Origin: Candidatus Limnocylindrales bacterium
Lineage (GTDB): Bacteria > Desulfobacterota > Binatia > UBA1149 > CAITLU01
Length of the DNA stretch: 64,000 nt
Reading direction: 5' to 3'
Assembly: GCA_035626395.1 (NCBI GenBank)
Contig: DASPNR010000039.1
Span: 1-64,000 of the forward strand
The position numbers and the translations under genes were made by a program. Of this stretch, positions 1 to 7,356 are shown piece after piece. The notes below the pieces were generated by a model. It ran no database searches, was not told the origin of the DNA, and worked only from the letters and a program-made list of their open reading frames with translations. How positions within the stretch are numbered: the first letter of the stretch is position 1; the number at the start of each line of letters is the position of its first letter.

Positions 1-209
1 GATTCCACGTACTGCGTGATCGCTTCGGCCACGCCTGCGGCGCGCTGCGGCTGGTCGGCGCGCCGGTCGCTGGCGCCGGCGGCCTGCCGGGCCAGGTGAT
101 AGCGGACCGTGCTCTCGGAGACGCCCAGCAGCCGTGCGATCCGCCGGCTGCCCGTCCCCAACTCTGCCAGATGCCTCATCGTTACCCTCGCGTCGACGCC
201 CAGCTTCAC
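1..209 (-). CDS. transposase N-terminus (HTH), runs off the window edge
   Basis: A GTG at 209-207 opens a frame with no stop down to base 1, about 69 codons, so the gene continues outside the window. It is preceded by GGGAGGTGG. The product has a clear helix-turn-helix (RRIARLLGVSESTVRYHL) of the type at the N-terminus of IS21-like and related transposases. It lies inside the 305-bp segment that recurs at 4449-4753. In the second copy the codon matching CAG here is TAG, so this copy is the better preserved one. The exact IS family cannot be fixed from 69 residues. Confidence 0.55.
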   Translation of the reverse strand, partial: MKLGVDARVTMRHLAELGTGSRRIARLLGVSESTVRYHLARQAAGASDRRADQPQRAAGVAEAITQYVE

Positions 210-320
210 CGCCCAGCCACCTCCCGCGGATGCGGGAATCTGGCCGGAGGCCGCCGCGGCGTCAGGTCAGAGGGTGCGCGAAACTGGCTGTCGCCTTAGG
301 GCGAGGATGGCGTGTCGCGC
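16..320. repeat. 305-bp direct repeat, copy A
   Basis: This segment matches 4449-4753 at a constant offset of 4433 with no gaps and only scattered substitutions. On the minus strand it holds the start of a transposase gene (GTG at 209), its ribosome binding site and about 110 bp upstream of it. Homology stops abruptly at 320, exactly where the istA reading frame loses resemblance to IstA. Base 320 is therefore probably the outer end of a mobile element that landed in, or recombined with, the IS21 element. Confidence 0.85.
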
Positions 321-1481
321 TACAGTTGATCTCAGATGCGAGGCGACGCGCACGCTCTTGTGGAATACCTCGACCGTCATCAGCGTGGCGCGCACGTCGA
401 CGCGCTTTTGCACGAGTTGGTACGGCACGCTGTAGAAATGCCGGTCGAACTCGACGTGGTAGTCGATGCCGACGCCGGCGTTGACTTTCCACTCGCAGGC
501 CTCCATGCGTTTTGCTGGAAGTGGTCTTAATGCCGGCCGGTCAAGCTCGAGGAACAGCGACCGGCGCGTGCCGTCCATCCGTGACAGCGGCCGGTCGTTC
601 AGCCAGGCAAGGCGCTCGGCCACGGCCGCATTGGCTTCGGCGACAGAGAAAAATGTTTGGTTACGAAGCGGGGCGAGCACCCAGCGCTCGACCTGCTGGA
701 CGGCGTTCTCGACTTTCGACTTGTCGCGCGGCTTGGCCACGCGCGCCGGCAGGATCGTCGTGCCGTAGTAATTGGCCAGTTCCAGATACGCCTGGTGCAG
801 CGACGGCTCGAAAAAGTCGGCCTTTACCACACCGGTCTTCAGGTTGTCGGGGACGAGCACCTCGGCTGTGCCGCCGAGAAACTCGAATGTACGGATGTGC
901 GCCAGGATCCACGAGCGGCTGGTCTGATCGGGGAAAACCTCAGCGTACGTAAAACTGCTCGCGCCGAGCGCGGCCACGAATACGCTGGCGTCGGCGACTT
1001 CGCCGGTGCTCGGGTTCGTGATCGGCACCGTCATGCCCGCCCAGTCGACGAACAGCTTCTCGCCGGCGCGGTGACTCTGGCGCATGACAACGTCGAGCGT
1101 GCCGCGCCACTGGCTGTAGAGCTCGCAGTAACGCGAGTAGCTGTAGGCCCGTTCGCCGCGCTCGGCCTTGTACTCGAGCCACAGCAACTCCAGCGTCACG
1201 CCCCGCCGCTTCATCTCCCGGTGCACGTGAGCGAAGTCGGGCAGGTCGTGCTCGGCCGGACGCGGACCGCGGACGTAGAGCCGCGCCTCGAGCTCGGCCT
1301 CGTCCATGGCCGCCGCCGCGGCCCAGTCGATGCCGGCCGCGCGCGCCCGCGCCTCGATGTCGACAACGGTGCTGACCGAGACGTCGCAGCTCCGGGCCGC
1401 CGTCCTAACCGATTGCCCGAGGCCGAGCCTGAGTCTAAGAATTTCTCGTGTCCTGCGCATAGGTAGTTTGTGTGCAGGCAT
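267..1481 (-). CDS. istA: IS21-family transposase IstA, C-terminally truncated
   Basis: The protein is 404 aa, against roughly 500 for full IstA. It has an N-terminal helix-turn-helix (about residues 10-45) and a DDE integrase core with D146 (FVDWAG), D212 (VPDNLKTG) and E258 (KSKVENA). The ATG at 1481 is chosen over an in-frame start at 1550 because GGGAGGG sits just upstream and MPAHKLPMRRTREIL matches the usual IstA N-terminus. From residue 387 on (ARHAILALRRQPVSRTL) the sequence is no longer IstA but read-through into the direct repeat ending at base 320. No istB follows. The element is probably immobile, although the catalytic triad is intact. Confidence 0.85.
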   Translation of the reverse strand: MPAHKLPMRRTREILRLRLGLGQSVRTAARSCDVSVSTVVDIEARARAAGIDWAAAAAMDEAELEARLYVRGPRPAEHDLPDFAHVHREMKRRGVTLELLWLEYKAERGERAYSYSRYCELYSQWRGTLDVVMRQSHRAGEKLFVDWAGMTVPITNPSTGEVADASVFVAALGASSFTYAEVFPDQTSRSWILAHIRTFEFLGGTAEVLVPDNLKTGVVKADFFEPSLHQAYLELANYYGTTILPARVAKPRDKSKVENAVQQVERWVLAPLRNQTFFSVAEANAAVAERLAWLNDRPLSRMDGTRRSLFLELDRPALRPLPAKRMEACEWKVNAGVGIDYHVEFDRHFYSVPYQLVQKRVDVRATLMTVEVFHKSVRVASHLRSTVARHAILALRRQPVSRTL

Positions 1482-1580
1482 GGTGCCCTCCCTTTCGTGG
1501 TTGTTGGGGAGGGCACCCCTGCCTTTTCGGTCCAGCCTCGCCAGACGCACCTGTGCCCAGACAATCCAACTCCGCGGCCG

Positions 1581-1691
1581 GTGTTCGGCTTCGGAACAGG
1601 TGTTCGGCTTGGCTCGGAATGGGTGTTCGGCTTCGGTCGGAATAGCCGTTCGGCTTCAGTCGGAATCAGTGTTCGGGATCAGTCGGAATCT
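1581..1691. repeat. IS21 terminal repeat array (five copies, 23-bp period)
   Basis: Five direct repeats of the form GTGTTCGGCTTCGGTCGGAAT start at 1581, 1600, 1623, 1646 and 1669. The last four are exactly 23 bp apart and the first is 19 bp. They lie about 100 bp upstream of istA. IS21-family ends carry several such internal repeats that bind the transposase, so this is read as the istA-proximal end of the element. The next base (1692) is already IS3-derived sequence. Confidence 0.75.
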
Positions 1692-2100
1692 GCACGTGCC
1701 GACGCGACTCAGGCAACCGATGGGATCGCCCGTGATGCTCAACGACGTGTGGGCTCTGGATTTCATGCACGACCGGCTTTATTGCAGCCGGCCGTTTCGC
1801 ACGCTTAACGTCATCGACGAAGCCAATCGCGAGCGCCTTGCCATCGAGGTCGGAACGTCGATCCCGGCGTCGCGTGTCGTGCGCGTACTTGAGCAACTCG
1901 TCCAGATGCATGGCCGTCCGGCGGCGATTCGCTGCGACAATGGCCCGGAGATGACTAGTCAGCGATTCTCCGAGTGGTGCGACGAACAGAAGATCGAGAT
2001 TCGCTACACCCAGCCGGGCAAGCCCGAACGGAATGCCTACGTCGAACGGTTCAACCGCAGCTACCGCGAGGAAGTGCTCGACGCTTACTTGTTTGGCTCG
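1692..2100 (+). pseudogene. IS3-family transposase OrfB fragment (first remnant)
   Basis: An in-frame stretch encodes the DDE core of an IS3-family OrfB, of the type with LDFMHD, YCSRPFRTLNVIDEANRE, CDNGPEMTS and KPERNAYVERFNRSYREEVLD. All three catalytic acids are visible: D of LDFM, D of CDNGPE and E of VERF. There is no start and no orfA. The N-terminal part is missing and homology ends near 2100, after VLDAYLF. It is wedged between the IS21 repeat array and the 3' end of the Asp-box gene. It belongs to a different IS3 subgroup from the remnant at 4754-5342. Confidence 0.75.
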
Positions 2101-2138
2101 ACGCCCTGGTCACGGCGGATACGAGCAACGCGGCGCGC

Positions 2139-4277
2139 TTACTCGCAAACGGGCGCGCCCGTCGCGCCCATCACTGCGATACCGCCGGAACCGCGATTAT
2201 CATTCTGGCGCAGCCAGGCGGTGACCCACTGCTTCTCGCCGAACGCCGCGACGGCAGGCCAGAAATCGAGACGTTTGTCCTCATCGGCCCTGCCATCGAC
2301 AGCAACAGGCGGCGTCCACGTCAGACCGGCATCGGTGGAGGACGCAAGTGCGACGTCCGCATCAAACCCCGATGCACCTGCAACGGGAAACGCAGTGCTC
2401 CATGTAAGCAGCCAAGTGCCGCGGCGATCGGTGGCAATTTTCGAGAAGAGGTCGTCGGCATCGTCGCTGCCCGCGTACGATGCGACTGCCGCCGGGGCGG
2501 ACCAGGTAAGCCCGTCATCGGTAGAGCGACTGATGAGAATGTCCGAATCCCCGCCGATCGTCCCGGCTAGTGAACTCGTCGATGTCCACGTAATGATCCA
2601 TCGATTGTCGCCATCGGTCGCAAGGTCCGCAAGCAACTGATCACCGTCGGCAGCGATTGATGGCGGACCGGCGACCACGACTGGGGTTGTCCAGGTCGCG
2701 CCGTCGTCGAGCGACCGTGAGAAGAGCAGCTGGCTTCGATCTGCAAACTCAGGAACCGTGATCACCCACGCCGCGCCCCACGTTCCATTGCCCGCCACTT
2801 CGATCTTGCCCCAGGGCGCGGTCTCAAGCGCCACCGCGGTCGCAGGCTGGCTCCATGACTGACCACGATCGAATGATCGACTTACTTGCACGCCGCGCGC
2901 GGATCCGGAGGCGTCGTAGCCGTGCCAAGCGGCGATCCAGGCGCCAGCAGGGTCCGCGGCCAGATCGAATTCCGATGAACTGCAACCTGCCGGGAGTCCC
3001 GTGACCGAGAGCCGTGGAGTTCCCCAATGAAGGCCGTCATCATCCGAATGCGCGCTCACGAGGACGCATTTACCCTCGCGAACCTCAGGCCACATTGCCA
3101 TCCAGAGGCCTGCGCCGTCCGTGACGACTTGCGGCCAATCGACGATGTTTTCAGAGCCGGCAAGAACTCGCCGCTTTGACCACGTGCCACTGGCCGGGTC
3201 GCGCCGCGAATACGAGGCATCCAGCGAGTATTTATGGCGGTCAGGTGTTATGCGCACCTTGCGCAGCCACACGGCGATAGCGGTGCCACTCGGCCCGGCT
3301 GCGATACTGGGCGGCCACGCCCAATGCGGTTGCTGATCTTTAGCCTGGGGCTGCAAACGCTCGACCGGATCGAACCAAGGTATGTCGCAATCTTCAGGAA
3401 GCGTTGTGGTCGTCGTGGTTTCGGGCGGAATGCTCGTCGACACTGCAACCCTTCGGCCAATCGTTCCCATCTGCCAGTGGGATTTCCACCAAACGATCAT
3501 CGTCCCATCATGAAGATCTTCGACGGACGAAAGATACGTCGCTCCCGGTGCAGCCAGGCTAAGACGGAACTGCTCTGTGCGTGTCGTGCCGTCCAGCCCC
3601 AGGACCCGCCCGTTGACATTACCGCGACGCATCCACGCAAGAATCGCAGCATCGTTGTTGGCCAGCGCCGTCCACCTTTGCCAGTGCGCGCGGATGCGAC
3701 CTAGTCGCGTTCTTTGCACTACGCTACCGTCCTCGGCCAGCCGCAGGAATGTGAGCGCGTCGCCCCGAGGCGTGGGAACAGGCAGAAGGACACGGTAGGC
3801 GCCGTTGCTGTAATCGAGCTGTGTGATGCCGTGTTCTTGCTCATTGCATGACGAGGTCAGCAGCTGAGGCTTCGATAAAGGCTTCCCGTCTTTGCCAAAC
3901 GCTCGAACACGGACGCAACTTTCGATTCCGCGCACCCAGAGCACGACAAAGCCTCCTTGGCCGTCGCAGGCCAAGCCTAACGGGTACGGCTCATTGCGCT
4001 GACGATCGAACCGGAAAGGCTCTTCGAGACGTCCTGCGGCGTTTGTCCGTTCGATGAAGCGGCGATCGTGATCGGCGAGCCACTGCGTGTACAAACGTAC
4101 TGTCACGCCGTAAGAATCTGGTTCGCAGCTCTCCGAGATCGCCGGCGTCAGTTTTCCAGTTGCACTCTGGAGCTCGGAACCAAATGGGCCAGGCATCTCC
4201 GCCCTTGCCACCGATCCGGTGCAGACGCCTACAGCAATGAACGCGGTGAGAACGGACGCCTTACCGAAAAAGAGCAT
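2139..4277 (-). CDS. secreted Asp-box (BNR/sialidase-like) repeat protein
   Basis: The start at 4277 gives a hydrophobic signal peptide ending near SVARA; the open frame extends to 4418 but without one. The second half has at least five Asp-box motifs of the SxDxGxTW type (DDDGLHW, SFDRGQSW, SLDDGATW, STDDGLTW, STDAGLTW), the hallmark of sialidase-like beta-propellers. A Thr run followed by LPEDCD forms a linker in the middle. The propeller is probably exported. The sialidase catalytic residues were not identified, so enzymatic activity is not claimed. Codon use looks less GC-biased than the genes after 7 kb, and both ends abut IS remnants. The 3' end lies only about 40 bp from IS3 debris, so the natural C-terminus may be lost. 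Confidence 0.75.
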   Translation of the reverse strand: MLFFGKASVLTAFIAVGVCTGSVARAEMPGPFGSELQSATGKLTPAISESCEPDSYGVTVRLYTQWLADHDRRFIERTNAAGRLEEPFRFDRQRNEPYPLGLACDGQGGFVVLWVRGIESCVRVRAFGKDGKPLSKPQLLTSSCNEQEHGITQLDYSNGAYRVLLPVPTPRGDALTFLRLAEDGSVVQRTRLGRIRAHWQRWTALANNDAAILAWMRRGNVNGRVLGLDGTTRTEQFRLSLAAPGATYLSSVEDLHDGTMIVWWKSHWQMGTIGRRVAVSTSIPPETTTTTTLPEDCDIPWFDPVERLQPQAKDQQPHWAWPPSIAAGPSGTAIAVWLRKVRITPDRHKYSLDASYSRRDPASGTWSKRRVLAGSENIVDWPQVVTDGAGLWMAMWPEVREGKCVLVSAHSDDDGLHWGTPRLSVTGLPAGCSSSEFDLAADPAGAWIAAWHGYDASGSARGVQVSRSFDRGQSWSQPATAVALETAPWGKIEVAGNGTWGAAWVITVPEFADRSQLLFSRSLDDGATWTTPVVVAGPPSIAADGDQLLADLATDGDNRWIITWTSTSSLAGTIGGDSDILISRSTDDGLTWSAPAAVASYAGSDDADDLFSKIATDRRGTWLLTWSTAFPVAGASGFDADVALASSTDAGLTWTPPVAVDGRADEDKRLDFWPAVAAFGEKQWVTAWLRQNDNRGSGGIAVMGATGAPVCE

Positions 4278-4448
4278 TAAGTTTGTCCCCCGACACAACA
4301 CTAGTGCATCGGAAGGCGTAAGAGAACACGAATCTACTGAGTATGGCCTAAGCTTGGCTGTCCTGGCGATACGCCTTGGTAGCCGTGCTCGGTGACCAAG
4401 TAGTCGTGAACTGGCCAAGTTGACGGGGCCGGCACCGGTCGACTCGAC

Positions 4449-4753
4449 GTGATTGCCTCCGCCATGCCGGCGGCACGCTACGGCTGATCGGCGCGTCCGT
4501 CCCTGGCGCCGACGGCGTGCCGGGCCAAGTGGTAGCGGACGGTGCTCTCGGAGACGCCCAGCAGCCGCGCGATCTGCCGGCTACCCGTCCCCAACTCTGC
4601 CAGATGCCTCATTGTCACCCTCGCATCGACGCCCAGCTTCACCGCCCGACCACCTCCCGCTCATGCGGGAATCTGGCCGGAAGCCGCCGCGGCGTCAGGT
4701 CAGAGGGTGCGCGAAACTGGCTGTCGCCTTACGGCGAGGGTGGCGTGTCGCGC
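4449..4753. repeat. 305-bp direct repeat, copy B
   Basis: This is the second copy of the segment at 16-320, in the same orientation and ungapped. Similarity ends at 4753, where sequence from an unrelated IS3 orfB begins. Copy B therefore also sits against the broken end of another transposase gene. Confidence 0.85.
4478..4642 (-). pseudogene. transposase N-terminal fragment with nonsense codon
   Basis: The GTG at 4642 starts the same HTH protein as at 1-209, with R-to-Q and similar changes. The frame closes at a TAG (4480-4478) where copy A reads CAG. Homology ends about 30 bp further on. The product would be about 54 aa, essentially only the helix-turn-helix. Confidence 0.65.
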
Positions 4754-5342
4754 CACCGACGATTACGACGAACACCGGAGGAGACGACCAGCCGTCCTGC
4801 AGATCTGGTCTGCCGTGACTTTACGGCAGAGCGTCCGAACAGCTTTGGGTAGCAGACCTCACGTACGTCGCGACATGGCGCAGGTTCGTCTACGTCGCGT
4901 TCGTCGTCGACGCGTTCTCGCGAATGGTCATCGGCTGGCGCGTCTCGACTTCGCTACGGCCGATCAAATGCACTGGAGCGCCCGATCAAGCGCTCGCCGC
5001 GCAAGACGTCGGTGACGGGCTGATTCTCCATAGCGACCGTGGGTCGCAATACGTGCCCATTCGCTACACGCAGCGACTTGCCGAAGCCGGCATCGCGCGA
5101 TCGGTCGGCAGCGTCGGCGACGCGTACGACAACGCTCTGGTCGAGAGTGTGAACAGCCTGTACAAGGTGGAATTGGTTCGGGGTCGTGGACCGTGGCGTG
5201 GCATCGACGACGTCGAGCGTGCATCGACTGCTTCAACAACCGCCGGCTGCTCGTGCCGATTGGCTACGTTCCGCCGCCGGAATTCGAGCAGGCCGACTTC
5301 GGTCTGCAAGACAGTGCCGTCATGTCGGCGGCACTCAACTAA
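4754..5342 (+). pseudogene. IS3-family transposase OrfB remnant (second), frameshifted
   Basis: Pieces of an IS3-family OrfB are spread over different frames. RDFTAERPN (about 4815-4840) leads after a shift into LWVADLTYVATW and FVVDAFSRMVIGW. Another shift leads into ILHSDRGSQYV, YDNALVESVNSLYKVEL and RGPWRGIDDVE. A last shift gives CFNNRRLL, IGYVPPPEFEQADF and a TAA at 5340-5342. The DDE residues (ADLTYV, HSDRG, LVES) survive, but the gene lacks its N-terminus and has at least three frameshifts plus a small internal deletion near 4965-5000. Confidence 0.85.
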
Positions 5343-5354
5343 ACGAGTAAACGC

Positions 5355-5381
5355 GACTCCGGAGAAACTCGGGGCGGTTCA
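5355..5381. repeat. right terminal inverted repeat of the IS3 remnant
   Basis: Read on the minus strand, this stretch begins TGAACCGCCCCGAGTTTCTC, the familiar terminal repeat of IS3-family elements, and it lies 12 bp after the orfB stop. No matching left end is visible in the window, so only the right end of the element remains. Confidence 0.7.
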
Positions 5382-5730
5382 GTTCGAACGTGATCGTGCT
5401 TTTTGCATCGGCAGCCAACCAGGTTGAGCGCTTCTGTGCTGTCGGATGTTCCGTCTCCTCTCGGGGTCGCCGTTGAGTGAGTTCTTACCTTGCCGAGCAC
5501 TACACCAGCGAACGAGGAGCACGCGCTCCGTTCCTGACCTTGGGTGCCGCTCCGCCTCGAGCGGACTCTCTCCGCGGTGTCTCACAGCTGCGAGCGTCGG
5601 CAGCCGTTTGCGCGGAGCGGCGCGATCAAACGCAACCGCTCTATGCTCCGGCAGCACCCGTCGGCGCGCATCGAACAACGAAGGCGAATCACCCTTGCAG
5701 CAGGCCTGCGATGGTCGCATCGTTGCATCC
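5382..5730. other. intergenic stretch after the IS3 end
   Basis: About 350 bp between the IS3 right end and the next gene. Open frames cross it on both strands, but none has recognisable protein features or a ribosome binding site. The promoter of the downstream secreted-protein gene presumably lies here; no clear -35/-10 pair was found. Confidence 0.4.
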
Positions 5731-6585
5731 ATGCAAATAGCACGAGTGCTTCGTTGGTTTCCGGTACTCCTCTTCTGTCACGGCAGCGCTATGGCTTCGG
5801 ACACCGTTATTCCCGGACCGGCCAATCCGAATCTGGCCGGACGCGCAGAAGGCTACGTCTGTTGCGGCGGGGACGCCGTGCCCGGACAATCACCGGTCGA
5901 GGTCGTGGGACTGACGATTGATGCGTGCGGCGAGCTGGCGTTTTCCGTTACAGGGCAAGTCTCGTTCTCGCCCGGAGCTCCGCCGGGCAACAACCCGGAT
6001 GGCGACGGTGACTTGGACATGACGAACTTTGGCGATGGCATCTCGGCTCCCGTGAAGGTTCGAGCCAACGCTCTCGTCGGCGTGTTTTTGGGCGACGAGT
6101 CACCGACCGGCAGCAACACCCCGGCGCAACTCGATTTCAGCTCCGGGCTGGCATTCACAAGCGTCGCCCCCGCTATCGGCCAGATCTTCTTCATCGGCGA
6201 CGGCCTTACCTCCGATACCAGCGCCGGCATGTTCGACGGTACGCCTCAGTCGTTCGTGGTGCCCACCGACGCAACCGGCCTCTTCCTCGGCACCACCGAC
6301 GGCATCGGCTGGTTCAACAACTCCGGCAGCTTCGATGTGAACGTCGCCGAGGTACCTGCCTCGCCCGATGAGGTCTGCGGCGACCCTGCCGGCCCCGAGG
6401 GCATTACGGCAACGGATGCGCTGTACGCTCTGAGAGCTGCCGTGGGAACAGTGTTGTGCCGCGAGTGTGTGTGTGACGTGAATCGATCGGGATCAACCGT
6501 CGCCACGGATTCTCTGGCGATTCTGCGGCATGCGGTTGGGCAGGACGTTTCGCTCGCGTGCGACTGTTGCGCCGACCTGGGATAG
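5731..6585 (+). CDS. secreted protein with LecA-like beta domain and dockerin-like tail
   Basis: The start at 5731 gives a typical signal peptide cleaved near SAMA; the frame is open upstream to 5446 but without coding character. The middle (about residues 100-190) resembles PA-IL/LecA-type beta-sandwich domains (LVGVFLGD, FLGTTDGIGWFNNSGSFDVNV). The last 60 residues hold two dockerin-like repeats, TATDALYALRAAVG and CDVNRSGSTVATDSLAILRHAVG, the second with a Ca-binding-loop pattern (DVNRSGS). Dockerins bind cohesin modules, and a cohesin-like lipoprotein is encoded at 57726-59189, but pairing is only a guess. The gene stands alone next to IS debris. Confidence 0.7.
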   Translation: MQIARVLRWFPVLLFCHGSAMASDTVIPGPANPNLAGRAEGYVCCGGDAVPGQSPVEVVGLTIDACGELAFSVTGQVSFSPGAPPGNNPDGDGDLDMTNFGDGISAPVKVRANALVGVFLGDESPTGSNTPAQLDFSSGLAFTSVAPAIGQIFFIGDGLTSDTSAGMFDGTPQSFVVPTDATGLFLGTTDGIGWFNNSGSFDVNVAEVPASPDEVCGDPAGPEGITATDALYALRAAVGTVLCRECVCDVNRSGSTVATDSLAILRHAVGQDVSLACDCCADLG

Positions 6586-6896
6586 TCACGGGTATCTGCT
6601 GGGATACCGACGCCGTCGACTCGGAAGCATCGGCAGTTCGCCGAGGACGCCAAGCGCACGCTCCAATGTGGTGAGCGTGACATCGTCAAGCTGCGAAGAT
6701 TGAGGACGACCGCCATTCGCTGCGTCTGGCTCGCCCGGCAACCCCGAACGAACCATCTTCCGCTAAGCGAAGAACTAGCCAAAGATACGAACGATCTGCC
6801 GATAGAGGACCGGCCGCGGCGGGGCTTGCTGCAGTGAGGCGCAAACTCCGCAACGGCGGGCCTGCCACTCTCGGCAGGCCCGCCGCAAGCTCCTGC
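6586..6896. other. intergenic region between convergent genes
   Basis: About 310 bp between the dockerin-tailed gene and the VOC gene, which converge here. The only structure I see is the hairpin at 6855-6884. Open frames on the minus strand have no recognisable features. Confidence 0.4.
6855..6884 (-). terminator. hairpin terminator after the VOC gene
   Basis: A perfect 12-bp stem (GGCGGGCCTGCC with its complement) and a 6-nt loop, 12 bp past the VOC stop codon. The following T tract is poor (GTTGCGGAGTTT). Confidence 0.6.
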
Positions 6897-7277
6897 TCAC
6901 CCCATGCGATGCAGCGCGCACAGCTTGTTGCCGAACGGATCGCGCAGGTAGGCCAGGTACATCTTGCCCAGTCCGCCCTCGCGCACACCCGGCGGATCCT
7001 CGCAGCTGGTCCCACCGTTGGCGACGCCCGCGGCGTGCCAGGCATCGACCGTGGCCGGGTCGGGAGCGGCAAAACCGATGGTGCCGCCGTTGGCGGGCGC
7101 GGCCGGCTCGCCGTTGATCGGAACGGTCACGGCGAAGACGCCGTTGGCGGAGAGGTAGAAGAGTCGGCCCTTGTCGTCGGTGACCGCAGGCCGGTGACCG
7201 AGCGCGCCGAGAATCGCGTCGTAGAACTTCCGAGAGGTCTCGATGTCGTTGGAGCCGACCATGATGTGGCTGAACAT
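6897..7277 (-). CDS. VOC (glyoxalase/bleomycin-resistance fold) family protein
   Basis: The 126-aa single-domain protein opens MFSHIMVGSNDIETSRKFYDA, the usual beta-alpha start of the vicinal oxygen chelate fold, and ends with YLRDPFGNKLCALH, the usual metal-site strand. Such proteins are small metal-dependent lyases, dioxygenases or binding proteins; the substrate cannot be told. The start is secure, with AGGAGG seven bases upstream of ATG. It is monocistronic and converges on the gene ending at 6585. Confidence 0.85.
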   Translation of the reverse strand: MFSHIMVGSNDIETSRKFYDAILGALGHRPAVTDDKGRLFYLSANGVFAVTVPINGEPAAPANGGTIGFAAPDPATVDAWHAAGVANGGTSCEDPPGVREGGLGKMYLAYLRDPFGNKLCALHRMG

Positions 7278-7356
7278 GAACTTCCTCCTGCGTGGATGTG
7301 CATCGGCCTTTGGCCGACGCGCGTGGAAACCTTCTTGTCGTGACGCAGCGGCGGGT

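Noticed and set aside
1581-1691. CRISPR-like spaced repeats
   Set aside because: Units are contiguous with no unique spacers and lie at the end of an IS21 element; no cas genes are present.
5379-5732. 117-codon minus-strand frame after the IS3 end
   Set aside because: It begins at the IS boundary by chance, has no recognisable features and opposes the well-supported secreted-protein gene.
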